A DNA stretch of 64,000 bases from Nepenthes gracilis. Taxonomy: Eukaryota > Streptophyta > Magnoliopsida > Caryophyllales > Nepenthaceae. Each line of letters opens with the position of its first letter. Position 1 is the first letter of the stretch. The notes below the pieces were generated by a model. That model saw nothing but the letters and a program-made list of their open reading frames with translations. It was not told the origin of the DNA and made no database searches. The stretch spans positions 6,391,087 through 6,455,086 of the forward strand of contig BSYO01000019.1 of assembly GCA_033239525.1 (NCBI GenBank), given 5' to 3'. The position numbers were made by a program, and so were the translations under genes. This document shows positions 1 to 10,037 of this stretch, piece after piece.

Positions 1-1731
1 CTAGTTCCTCTGGTAATGAACCAAAAGACTTATCTTCATGGACCAAAGAGGAACTCGATGCATGTAATTGGAACAGTAAGGGGCTACATGCTATTTTTAT
101 GGCTGTGTCTCCAGATGAGTTTAAACGGATTTCAATGTGTGAGACTTCTAAAGATGCGTGGGACATTTTAGAAATTACTCATGAAGGCACGAAGCTTGTT
201 AAAAATTCAAAATTGCAAATGCTCACCACTAGATTTGAAGAAATAAAAATGAAAGATGATGAGACCTTTGATGAGTTCTATGCTCAATTAAATGATATTG
301 TGAACTCCACATTTAATTTAGGGGAATGAATTCCTGAGAATAAAATTGTTAGAAAAGTTCTTAGGTCACTTCCTGAACGATTTAGACCTAAGGTCACGGC
401 TATCGAAGAAAGCAAAGACCTTGATAAAATGAAGATTGAAGAACTTGTAGGATCCCTACAAACTTATGAGCACACCTTGCTACAGTCAAGGAAAAACAAA
501 TCACTTGCTCTAAAATCAAGTAGGGAAGAGCAAAATCGAGATTCCGATGTAGAATCGTGTAGTGATGATGAATTTTCCCTATTTGTCAAGAATTTTAAAA
601 AGTTTTTAAAGACAAATAAATCTTCATCGAACAAATCTGATGACAAACGTTCACCTAAATTTGAAAAGAAAAACCGTCGTGAACTTACGGATTCCAAATC
701 AAAAACGACTCAAGACGTTCAATGTCATGAATGTAAAGGCTTTGGTCACTATCGGGCTGAATGCCCAAACTTTAAACGCCAACAAGGTCAAGCCTTTAAA
801 GCTAATGTGACCTTAAGCGATGACGAAGAAGAAGATGATGAACAATGCTCTAAAAATGGCCCTGCCAAATACATGGCGTTTGTGACCTCAATGTGTGACA
901 ACGCTGTAGAGAATATTAATCAATCTGATAGCTCTGAGGTTGAGTCAGAAGCTGAATTTGATGGCCTTCAAGAAGCTTACGATAAACTGTTTAGGGAATG
1001 TTTGAAAGTAAAGAAATTAAATAGAACCCTAAACGGTAGGATCTCCGATTTGAAAAAGAAAACTTATCTCTACAATCCAAGGTAGATTCTAAAAGCCAAG
1101 AAACCGAGAATCGAAAATCTCATTTTCTAAACAAATCACGACCTTGGAATCTGAATTTGAGGCCACTAGAAGAGATTTAAAACAATTCTTAAATGGGTCG
1201 TGACAACACTTGATCATATGCTTGGGTTGGGTAAAAGTGAGAAAATAAACATGGGTTGGGATATGATGAAAATACGTTCGAAATGACGTGAAACCCAAAA
1301 CAATTTTTTATTCCTCCGCGACAATGCCACACCAACACGCTAACACATCAAAGTCACTAAGCAACCGGCTCGTCGTGTGGCTCCCTAAATTTGTCCCAAC
1401 TCATTTGCAAAATTTACCTAATCAAAAAATGGTGAACAAATCATCAAAATCGGTCAAGTCTTCTATCAACATAAATCAAAGATCTATGGACCGTTCCACC
1501 ATGCCTAAGTTTGTACCTACTTGTCATGCGTGTGGAAAAGTAGGCCACATTCGTCCTCGATGCTACACTGTGAATTCCTTGCACAACGAAAGAAAATGGC
1601 CAAGAGTGAGTAAACTCCTTGATCACATTCAAAAACTAAGTGAACAAGTACAAAGATTAAACCAAAAAGTGAATTCGGGGAGAAGCATTTGGGTTAAGAA
1701 AAGTGAGCTAAATTTTCCTATGGTAAATTAA
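1..1731 (+). pseudogene. Sirevirus-type gag, copy 1 (frameshifted)
   Basis: Copia-type capsid gene in pieces. The open stretches are 99-329 (capsid helices of the UBN2/retrotran_gag type), 429-1085 (rest of capsid plus a CX2CX4HX4C knuckle with CHEC...C near 721-765) and 1288-1731 (second knuckle CHACGKVGHIRPRC, then a coiled coil). Frame breaks fall near 326, 1083-1290 and 1728. An extra G at about 325 creates the first stop; copy 2 lacks it but has its own lesion a few bases later. Two separated knuckles with a coiled-coil tail are typical of Sirevirus Gag. The protein would package element RNA; this copy cannot encode it intact. Confidence 0.8.
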
Positions 1732-1749
1732 GTTAAATGGCTCATACAC

Positions 1750-2460
1750 TTGCTCTTAACAAGAACAAATAAAAAAAAAGGACGGATTTCTCCGCCGCCG
1801 CGCCTTGGGATCGAGCTGGCGCGCCTTTGCCTTTATCTTGGGCAGCAAGCGCCCACAGCACAAACCCTCACCCGTCCTTGTCGCTCCTGCCTTTCCTCTC
1901 TTCTTGCGTCGGCCGTCGTTCTCCTTCTCCTACTTCACCAGATTTGCCAGATCTACCCTCCGTCTTCTCGATTTTGGGCGTTCTCAAGGTAAATTCCTTC
2001 ACCTTCTTCTCGATTTCATTTTTGGTTTCCACCGCCGTTCATGGTGGTTTCGGCCCGAAATTTGCCTCCTTTATGGGTGGCTGTCTTCACGGATCTCGAT
2101 TTGCCTCCTCCTCCCTTCAAACCCACCGGTTCTTGCGTGGATTTGGTTCATTGTCTCTGGATCCGTGATTCCTCGACCTTCCTTACCCACGTCCGTTCAT
2201 GGCGGCTCTGCTGTTTGCTCCCACATCTCTGGCCAAGTCTCGTGTGGTGCTCCTCTTGCTGCCAATCGGCCGGTGTCGTGGGTGCCGGAGGCGGTGCTCC
2301 GGTGGCCTTTGGTGTGCGTTTCCGTGCATCTTGCAGCGTGTATCGTTTTCCCTTCTTCGCCGTCGCCCGTGAACAGCTCGGCCGCCGGGTCAGGCGCATT
2401 GTTCCGCGTCGATCTCGGAAATCACGTGCCACCAAACTTCCAAAATATATTAATAAATAA

Positions 2461-2499
<39 letters not shown>

Positions 2500-2560
2500 A
2501 TATATATATATATATATTCCACTCTTTTATCTTTAAATTGTGGTGTTCAATTTTCTTTTC
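1750..2560 (+). other. Leader/intron-like non-coding segment, copy 1
   Basis: GC-rich, CT-rich sequence (about 1790-2450) followed by an AT dinucleotide tract (2461-2517). It corresponds to 7141-7988 in copy 2. Several overlapping open frames occur in the GC-rich part, but they are in different frames in the two copies and are not conserved, so I do not call them genes. The splice-acceptor-like CAG in front of the second ORF in copy 2 is lost here: the bases read C-ATG-A instead of CAG-ATG-T. Confidence 0.6.
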
Positions 2561-3699
2561 ATGATCGGCTCCTCGCAAGTCTATATCACGCAAGTCGCAG
2601 TGGCAAAACGATTCGTGAGTGGAATCTCGGCTCCCCGATCGCTTTATTAGTCTGAGACGGAGAATCTTTTCAAACCCGCATGTCTCGTCGGCAACTCTCC
2701 CTCGAACGGGAAGTCCGCCTTGACTCTGTCGACCCTTCCATCTCTCTTTTCCTTGACCGTGGTTGGGCGTCGGTCATCACGGGTTTGATTGCTCGTCGAC
2801 CATCCTTATTCAAGAATTTTATTCAAATATTCATGCGATCACTTCTAATTCTTTTTCTACTTTTCGTGCTGGGCACAACTGTTGCACATTAACGCCCGAT
2901 ATCATTGCCTGCATTTTTGATATCCCTTGGGTGACCAATTCACCCTACCCTTACTCTTACGCTCACCGGCCTACTTTTAATGAAATTGCCACCTTCCTTC
3001 ATGGTGCCCCTCCGGAGTGGAATGGCAAAGCATTCCGGCTTTCTACCTCTCCTCTCGAGACCGTGAGCCGTATCATGCTCACGAACTGTTTCAGGTCTCC
3101 CACTTCTCATCCCTTTCCGAGGATAGGGCATTATTCGTATGCTTTGTTGAGTGGTGAGCTATTGACTTACCCTTCCATTTTATCACTCATATTCTTGCCA
3201 ATTTCTCTGGCCGGAAAGAGACAAGTCTACCTTTTGGGTGCCTTATTTAGCGACTCCTTGCTGGGCTCGGTCACCCATTCGCGGACTATCCTCGCCTACC
3301 ACTCGGCCACCCTTCTCAACTCCACCACTTTTGCCCAAAGTCGATCTCATGCCGTCACTTTGCTATCGACTTTGAGGAGGCATTCGATGAGCCCTCCCTC
3401 CATGCCTCCTCCTCGGCGGACGAAGGCCCCTGCTGGGCTCTGCTTCACCCCTTTCCGACCCCTCGCTCTGGTCCATCCACCGCATCGGCACTCCACCTCT
3501 TCCTCGGCCCTCGGATGGGTCAGATCTCGCCTTACGACCGTTTTGGCGTCTGTATTCTTCACAAGAGCGGATTCTTGCGTCATGATCCCCATACTTGCTC
3601 GTTTTGATCGTTTGGATGAGCGGTTGGACACTCGGGAGGCTGCGCTATCAACGCGGTGGCGACATATGGCACTCCACCTCCCGGGCGGTCTGCAGGTGA
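2561..3699 (+). pseudogene. Second ORF with plant-transposon-protein-like domain, copy 1 (broken)
   Basis: Homologous to 7989-9147. Recognisable pieces occur in several frames: the Arg-rich start, the core block around SNIHAITSNSFSTF, and the segment FNEIATFLHG near 2975-3005. A TAG after the block ending GCL(I) is present in both copies, so it predates their separation. More indels are present than in copy 2. Function unknown; see the copy 2 entry. Confidence 0.55.
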
Positions 3700-3721
3700 T
3701 CCCCCTCTCTTTGGCTCTTCG

Positions 3722-4207
3722 TGACAAAAAGGGGAGATCGTGGTCTTTTTGGCGCATCTTTGATAGGGGGAGCTTGGGCGAGATGTACTTCTTTTGTTAG
3801 GGAGTTAGATTTGATGTAGCTCTTTTTTGTTAGGGGAGTTCGCCGCACTATTTATGTTCTTTGTAGACGTGTTTTTCATTTATTTGCTATTGATGTTATC
3901 ATTGATGCTATCTACTCTCTCTGTTGCACTTTGGTGCATCATTTGTATCTATTATTGCCTACATCTTTGTTGTTTGGTACTAACTTTGTCTTGACCGGAG
4001 GCGAAGTGCCACGGCCGATCACGTAAGTTTTCATCACATCGCCCTCCTCGGCTGACTCTCGTATAGATATTTACATTTTTTTGTATCTCTTTTGTATCAC
4101 TAGGCGTAGGTTTTCATGTACGGGTTCTATCTCGGTGGTGTACAACCCGTGATTCTCTTAGATTTATTTATTTTCGAGTTTTGTTTGGGAATTGCAAAAG
4201 GGGAGAT
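3722..4207 (+). other. Multiple polypurine tracts and 3' non-coding region, copy 1
   Basis: Repeated AGGGGAG-type purine tracts near 3726, 3763, 3800 and 3832, and a final tract (4196-4207, AAAAGGGGAGAT) touching the LTR. Multiple polypurine tracts before the 3' LTR are a known Sirevirus trait. Three of the tracts have one or two fewer Gs than the same tracts in copy 2. The rest is AT-rich and non-coding. Confidence 0.7.
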
Positions 4208-5226
4208 TGTTAGAGACATTTATCTTATTGGCATATTTCGTGACCATATGTATCATTGTATTGATGTCGGGTTGTGGGTTGTAAGGTTAAAGTCCGTTCA
4301 GTCCACTCTCAAGTCACTCGAGCCCATCCATAGACCTCCCGCTCGCCATAAGCTCGAATCCCGCTCGAGCTCAAAAACCAGTAGGATGGCCGCTCACTTT
4401 CTGCTCGATAGCCGCTCGAGCCGCAAAACCAGTAGGTCGCCCGCTCGATGCTCGCCCCATGGCCGCTCGGCGCGCATGGTTTCCACGAAACCCTGCGGCC
4501 GCTGCCAGCGCTCTAGCCCGCTCTCGGCCCAACGACAGAATTTTCAAACGCGTTTTTGGCTCCACTATAAATATTGGACTTATGTTTTTGAACCCTAGGA
4601 ATTCTGGAGAACTGATGTGCGTGCCTCTTTGAGAAGAAAACCCTCTCATGCTTCAATATTGTTGCACATCTTGAGAAAACTCATCACTAAAAGATTGCTC
4701 TACATGTTCATAGAAGTTTTCTCACCAACTCTCTTTTACCATTGAAACTTTGCCTTCTACCATTGTTGGAGACTTTGGTTCGTGAAGAAGGAGACTCGTT
4801 CGTGATTGGAAATTCAAGTGGTTCGAGGGAAGATTGACGTGAAGACCGGAAGGAGTCCGGTTCCGTTGTCGCGGGCAAATCCAAGGAGTTCCTTGGTAGG
4901 GATCACGTGACGGGAGTAAGTCGGCTAGGTTAGCGCGTCGTTACCACCCGGTCTGTAAGTTGATTTTCATAGTGCATTGCTTCCCTGGCCGTTGAAGCCC
5001 GGAGTGTTTTTCTCGATACCGTGGGTATCGAGTTTTCACTTCGTCACCAAAAAAAATTGTGTCTTTATCTCTATTGCTTGTCATTATTATATTGTGCATG
5101 ATTGTTAGTCTCGTATGCATCTAATGTTAAATATCTTTTACGTATATTAGATATTTATTATTTATTGTTGCTTCCGCTATATTTTTAACGGGGTCGAAAC
5201 ACGTTAGCACGAAACGTGCTTTTTCA
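4208..5226 (+). repeat. Sirevirus LTR shared by copies 1 and 2
   Basis: About 1019 bp, beginning TGTTAGAGAC and ending TTTTCA. It is preceded by a polypurine tract (copy 1) and followed after 2 bases by a tRNA-iMet primer site (copy 2), so it acts as 3' LTR of one copy and 5' LTR of the other. It differs from the right LTR (9661-10686) by a few percent by eye, mostly transitions plus loss of CpG-rich palindromic units around 4430-4540. A perfect 9-bp inverted repeat (CTCGATACC-GTG-GGTATCGAG) lies at 5012-5032. Confidence 0.9.
4566..4573 (+). promoter_or_regulatory. LTR TATA box (central LTR)
   Basis: TATAAATA in a CCACTATAAATATTGG context, about 360 bp into the LTR and just downstream of the GCTCGA-rich U3 block. 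The same site is at 10030-10037 in the right LTR. Confidence 0.6.
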
Positions 5227-5228
5227 AT

Positions 5229-5239
5229 TGGTATCAGAG
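5229..5239 (+). other. Primer binding site (initiator tRNA-Met type)
   Basis: TGGTATCAGAG, complementary to the 3' end of plant initiator tRNA-Met, two bases after the LTR end. This is the standard copia priming site. Confidence 0.85.
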
Positions 5240-5268
5240 ACTCACCCCGATCCACGACCCCGATCTAG

Positions 5269-7140
5269 ATGCATTCTAGTCAATCATTGTCCGTTCCTCC
5301 CTATTTTGATGGGAGCAATTATGCGTCTTTGAAAAGAGTGAGATGAGAGCATTTTTTGAAATCAATGGATGAACGAGTTTGGGTTCGTACCCAAGTTGGG
5401 TGGACTCCACCTACTAGTTCCTCAGTAATGAACCAAAAGACTTATCTTCATGGACCAAAGAGGAACTCGATGCATGTAATTGGAGCAATGGGGGCTACAT
5501 GCTATTTTTATGGCTGTGTCTCCAGATGAGTTTAAACGGATTTCAATGTGTGAGACTTCTAAAGATGCGTGGGACATTTTAGAAATTACTCATGAAGGCA
5601 CGAAGCTTGTTAAAAATTCAAAATTGCAAATGCTCACCACTAGATTTGAAGAAATAAAAATGAAAGATGATGAGACCTTTGATAAGTTCTATGCTCAATT
5701 AAATGATATTGTGAACTCCACATTTAATTTAGGGAATGAATTCTGAGAATAAAATTGTTAGAAAAGTTCTTAGGTCACTTCGAACGATTTAGACCTAAGG
5801 TCACGGCTATCGAAGAAAGCAAAGACCTTGATAAAATGAAGATTGAAGAACTTGTAGGATCCCTACAAACTTATGAGCACACCTTGCTGATCGAGAAAAA
5901 CAAATCACTTGCTCTAAAATCAAGTAGGGAAGAGCAAAATCGAGATTCCGATGTAGAATCGTGTAGTGATGATGAATTTTCCCTATTTGTCAAGAATTTT
6001 AAAAAGTTTTTAAAGACAAATAAATCTTCATCGAACAAATCTGATGACAAACGTTCACCTAAATTTGAAAAGAAAAACCGTCGTGAACTTACGGATTCCA
6101 AATCAAAAACGACTCAAGACGTTCAATGTCATGAATGTAAAGGCTTTGGTCACTATCGGGCTGAATGCCCAAACTTTAAACGCCAACACGGTCAAGCCTT
6201 TAAAGCTAATGTGACCTTAAGCGATGACGAAGAAGAAGATGATGAACAATGCTCTAAAAATGGCCCTGCCAAATACATGGTGTTTGTGACCTCAATGTGT
6301 GACAACACATGTAGAGAATATTAATCAACGATAGCTCGAGGTTGAGTCGAAGCTGAATTTGATGGCCTTCAAGAAGCTTACGATAAACTGTTTAGGGAAT
6401 GTTTGAAAGTAAAGAAATTAAATAGAACCCTAAACGGTAGGATCTCCGATTTGGAAAAAGAAAACTTATCTCTACAATCCAAGGTAGATTCTAAAAGCCA
6501 AGAAACTGAGAATCTGAAAATCTCATTTTCTAAACAAATCACGACCTTGGAATCTGAATTTGAGGCCACTAGAAGAGATTTAAAACAATTCTTAAATGGG
6601 TCAGCAACACTTGATCATATGCTTGGGTTGGGTAAAAGTGGAGAAAATAAACATGGGTTGGGATATGATGAAAATACGTTCCGAAATGACGTGAAACCCA
6701 AAACAATTTTTATTCCCTCCGCGACAATGCCACACCAACACGCTAACACATCAAAAGTCACTAAGCAACCGGCTCGTCGTGTGGCTCCTAAATTTGTCCC
6801 AACTCATTTGCAAAATTTACCTAATCAAAAAATGGTGAACAAATCATCAAAATCGGTCAAGTCTTCTATCAACATAAATCAAAGATCTATGGACCGTTCC
6901 ACCATGCCTAAGTTTGTACCTACTTGTCATGCGTGTGGAAAAGTAGGCCACATTCGTCCTCGATGCTACACTGTGAATTCCTTGCACAACGAAAGAAAAT
7001 GGCCAAGAGTGAGTAAACTCCTTGATCACATTCAAAAACTAAGTGAACAAGTACAAAGATTAAACCAAAAACTGAATTCGGGGAGAAGCATTTGGGTTAA
7101 GAAAAGTGAGCTAAATTTTCCTATGGTAAATTCTGGTTAA
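5269..7140 (+). pseudogene. Sirevirus-type gag, copy 2 (three frameshifts)
   Basis: Start taken at the ATG at 5269, 30 bases after the primer site; it opens with a copia-type capsid start (FDGSNY block). The frame breaks near 5320-5345, again at about 5745 (one base missing) and near 6305-6400. Open blocks are 5480-5746, 5755-6324 and 6403-7140. Knuckle 1 (CX2CX4HX4C) is at 6127-6168 and knuckle 2 (CHACGKVGHIRPRC) at 6925-6966, followed by a heptad-rich segment with Q, L and N (about 7020-7080). Between the knuckles are an acidic DDEEEDDE stretch and a Lys/Glu-rich coiled coil. Gag ends at 7140 with a true stop, where relatives would continue into pol. The breaks differ from those of copy 1. 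Confidence 0.82.
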
Positions 7141-7988
7141 ATGGCTCATACACTGCTCTTAACAAGAACAAATAAAAAAAAAGGACGGATTTCTCCGCTC
7201 GCTCGCCTTGGGATCGAGCGGGCGCTGCCTGCCTTTATCTTCGAGCAGGCAGCAAGCGCCCACAGCACAAACCCTCACCCGTCCTTGTCGCTCCTGCCTT
7301 TCCTCTCTTCTTGCGTCGGCCGTCGTTCTACCCGTCGTTCTCCTTCTCCTACTTCACCAGATTTGCTAGATCTACCCTCCGTCTTCTCGATTTTGGGCGT
7401 TCTCAAGGTAAATTCCTTCACCTTCTTCTCGATTTCATTTTTTGGTGTCCACCGCCGTTCATGGTGGTTTCGGCCCGAAATTTGCCTCCTTTATGGGTGG
7501 CTGTCTTCACGGATCTCGATTTGCCTCCTCCTCCCTTCAAACCCACCGGTTCTTGCGTGGATTTGGTTCATTGTCTCTGGATCCGTGATTCCTCGACCTT
7601 CCTTACCCACGGCCGTTCATGGCGGCTCTGCTGTTTGCTCCCACATCTCTGGCCAAGTCTCGTGTGGTGCTCCTCTTGCTGCCAATCGGCCGGTGTCGTG
7701 GGTGCCGGAGGCGGTGCTCCGGTGGCCACTGGTGTGCGTTTCCGTGCATCTTGCAGCGTATCCGTTTTCCCTTCTCGCCGCCGTCGCCCCGTGAACAGCT
7801 CCAGCCGCCGGCTGTGGCGCATTGTTCCCGGCGTCAGTCTCGGCAGTCACGTGCCACCAAACTTCCAAAATATATTAATAAATAAATAAATATATATATA
7901 TACATATATATATATATATTTGTTTATATATATATATATATATTCCACTCTTTTATCTTTAAATTGTGGTGTTCAATTTTCTTTTCAG
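7141..7988 (+). other. Captured leader with candidate exon and intron upstream of second ORF
   Basis: This replaces pol. Positions 7200-7407 are GC/CT-rich like a plant 5' UTR and include an inverted repeat (GCTGCCTGC...GCAGGCAGC, 7224-7252). A good 5' splice site (CAAG/GTAAAT) sits at 7407/7408, and TTTTCTTTTCAG immediately precedes the ATG at 7989, giving a candidate 581-bp intron (7408-7988). The intron-like part contains a GC-rich half and AT dinucleotide tracts at 7889-7941. Splicing is inferred from sequence only. Confidence 0.5.
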
Positions 7989-9147
7989 ATGTCGGCTCCT
8001 CGCAAGTCTATGTCACGCAAGTCGAGTGGCAAACGCATTCGACCGAGTGGAATCTCAGCTCCTGATCGCTTTATTAGTCCTGAGACGGAGAATCTTTTTC
8101 AAACCCGCATGTCTCGTCGGCAACTCTCCCTCGAACGGGAAGTCCGCCTTGACTCTGTCGACCCTTCCATCTCGTCTCTTTTCCTTGACCGTGGTTGGGC
8201 GTCGGTCATCACAGGTTTGATTGCTCCGTCGACCATCCTTATTCAAGAATTTTATTCAAATATTCATGCGATCACTTCTAATTCTTTTTCTACTTTCGTG
8301 CGCGGGGCACAACTGCACATTACGTCTGATATCATTGCCCGCATTTTTGATATCCCTTGGGTGACCAATTCACCCTACCCTTACTCTTCGGCGCTCACCC
8401 GGCCTACTTTTAATGAAATTGCCACCTTCCTTCATGGTGCCCCTCTGGAGTGGAATGGCAAAGCATTCCCGACTTTCTACCTCTCCTCTCGGCGACTGGT
8501 CGTGAGCCGTATCATGCTCACGAACCTGTTTCGGTCTCCCACTTCTCATCCCTTTCCGAGGATAGGGCATTATTTCTGTATGCTTTGTTGAGTGGTCAGC
8601 CTATTGACTTACCCTTCCATTTTATCACTCATATTCTTGCCAATTTCTCTGGCCGGAAAGAGACAAGTCTACCTTTTGGGTGCCTTATTTAGCGACTCCT
8701 TGCTGGGCTCGGTCACCCATTCGCGGACTATCCTCGCCTACCACTCGGCCACCCTATCAACTCCACCACTTTTGCCCAAAGTCGATCTCATGCACGTCAC
8801 TTTGCTATCGACCCCGAGGAGCTGTTCGATGAGCCTCTCCCTCCTGTGCCTCCTCCTCGCCACGAAGGCCCCCTCCGGGCTCGCTTCACCCTTTCCCGAC
8901 CCCTCGGCTCGGGGTCCATCCACTTCAGATCGGCACTCCACCTCTTCCTCGGCCACTCGATGGGTCGATCTCTCGCCTTACCGACCGTTTTGAGCGTCTG
9001 TATTCTTCACAAGAGCGGATTCTTGCGTCACAATCCCACATACTTGCTCGTTTTGATCGTTTGGATGAGCGGTTGGACACTCAGGAGGCTGCGTATCAAC
9101 GCTGGTGGCGACATTATGGCACTCCACCTCCCGGCGATTCTGAGTGA
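7989..9147 (+). pseudogene. Second ORF: plant-transposon-protein-like domain with C-terminal coiled coil (function unknown)
   Basis: ATG at 7989 follows a CAG acceptor-like sequence and opens a Ser/Arg/Lys-rich N-terminus (MSAPRKSMSRKSSGKRIR). The first 200 codons are open (to 8591). They contain LIQEFYSNI, a VRGAQLHIT block and IIARIFDIP, which fit the family annotated as 'putative plant transposon protein' that occurs in many plant retroelement proteins. The domain continues in another frame (LLSGQPIDLPFHFITHILA, 8581-8640) to an in-frame TAG at about 8690 that both copies share. The C-terminal end, read in a third frame (about 8975-9147), is charged and heptad-like (RFDRLDERLDTQEAAYQRWW) and ends at TGA 9145-9147. 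No catalytic motif is visible. Family assignment is by pattern memory, not a search. Confidence 0.55.
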
Positions 9148-9172
9148 TCCCCTCTCTTTGGCTCTTCGTGAC

Positions 9173-9286
9173 AAAAAGGGGGAGATCGTGGTCTTTTTGG
9201 CGCATGCTGATAGGGGGAGCTTGGGCGAGATGTACTTCTTTTGTTAGGGGGAGTTAGATTTGATGTAGCTCTTTTTGTTAGGGGGA
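9173..9286 (+). other. Cluster of four polypurine tracts (Sirevirus multiple-PPT box)
   Basis: AAAAAGGGGGAG (9173-9186), TAGGGGGAG (9211), TTAGGGGGAG (9244-9253) and TTAGGGGGAG (9278-9286), spaced about 34 bp, plus the terminal tract at 9649. Extra tracts before the 3' LTR are characteristic of Sireviruses and may give additional plus-strand primers. Downstream to 9648 the sequence is AT-rich and non-coding. Confidence 0.75.
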
Positions 9287-9648
9287 GTTCGCCTTGCTAT
9301 TTATGTTCTTTGTAGACGTGTTTTTCATTTATTTGCTATTGATGTTATCATTGATGCTATCTACTCTCTCATTTGCACTTACTGCATCGCATGTCGTATC
9401 TATTATTGCCTACATCTTTGTTGTTTGGTACTAACTTTGCTTGACCAGGAAACTGAAGTGCCACAGGCAGTCACGTAAGTTTTCATCACATCGCCTCAGC
9501 AGCTCTCGTATAGATATTTACATTTTTTTTGTATCTCTTTTGTATCACTAGGCGTAGGTTTTCATGTACACGGGTTCTATCTCGGTGGTGTCTGAACCCG
9601 TGATTCTCTTGTATTTATTTATTTTCTGAGTTTTGTCACGGAATTGCC

Positions 9649-9660
9649 AAAGGGGGAGAT
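9649..9660 (+). other. Terminal polypurine tract
   Basis: AAAGGGGGAGAT immediately before the 3' LTR; plus-strand primer site for reverse transcription. Confidence 0.85.
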
Positions 9661-9765
9661 TGTTAGAGACATTTATCTTATTGGCATATTTCGTGACCAT
9701 ATGTATCATTGTATTGATATCGGGTTGTGGGTTGTCAGGTTAAAGTCCGTTCAGTTTACCCTCAA

Positions 9766-9985
9766 GTCGCTCGAGCCCATCCATAGACCTCCCGCTCGCC
9801 ATAAGCTCGAATCCCGCTCGAGCTCAAAAACCAGTAGGATGGCCGCTCGCTTTCTGCTCGATAGCCGCTCGAGCCGCAAAACCAGTAGGTGCCCGCTCGA
9901 TGCTCGCCCCATGGCCGCTCGAGCGCCGCAGGGTTTCCCACGAAACCCTACGGCCGCTCGCCGCGCGCTCTAGCCCCGCTCGAGC
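9766..9985 (+). promoter_or_regulatory. Array of GCTCGA / CCGCTCGAGC palindromic units in LTR U3
   Basis: Eight GCTCGA and four GCTCGC units, many extended to the palindrome GCTCGAGC, lie in about 220 bp just upstream of the TATA box. Sirevirus LTRs are known to carry palindromic cis-regulatory repeats in this position. The matching block in the central LTR (about 4316-4530) has lost several units. Role as enhancer or factor-binding array is inferred. Confidence 0.55.
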
Positions 9986-10029
9986 GGCGGCCCAACGGGC
10001 AGAATTTTCAAACGCGTTTTTGGCTCCAC

Positions 10030-10037
10030 TATAAATA
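10030..10037 (+). promoter_or_regulatory. LTR TATA box (right LTR)
   Basis: TATAAATA about 370 bp into the LTR, identical in context to 4566-4573. Confidence 0.6.

Larger units (their letters stand above)
1..5226 (+). mobile_element. Sirevirus-like LTR retrotransposon, copy 1 (left end outside window)
   Basis: Partial copy of the element that is complete at 4208-10686. Base 1 corresponds to about 5413 in the second copy, so the 5' LTR and the first part of gag lie outside the window. It contains gag, a GC-rich leader with an AT microsatellite, a second ORF, several purine tracts and then the LTR at 4208-5226, which also serves as the 5' LTR of copy 2. Protease, integrase, RT and RNase H are absent. 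Compared with copy 2 it carries many single-base gains and losses, often in homopolymers, so all its ORFs are interrupted. Confidence 0.85.

Noticed and set aside
1805..2464. Long overlapping open frames in the GC-rich leader (and 7141-7889 in copy 2)
   Set aside because: Three frames are open at once because the sequence is GC/CT-rich. The frames shift between the two copies and show no known motif, so coding is unlikely.
2461..2517. AT dinucleotide tract considered as a regulatory site
   Set aside because: Simple microsatellite, also at 7889-7941 and in LTRs at 53165 and 60705; no sign of function beyond length variation.
3347..3757. Minus-strand open frame across the second ORF of copy 1
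   Set aside because: Antisense shadow of the plus-strand ORF; copy 2 breaks it.
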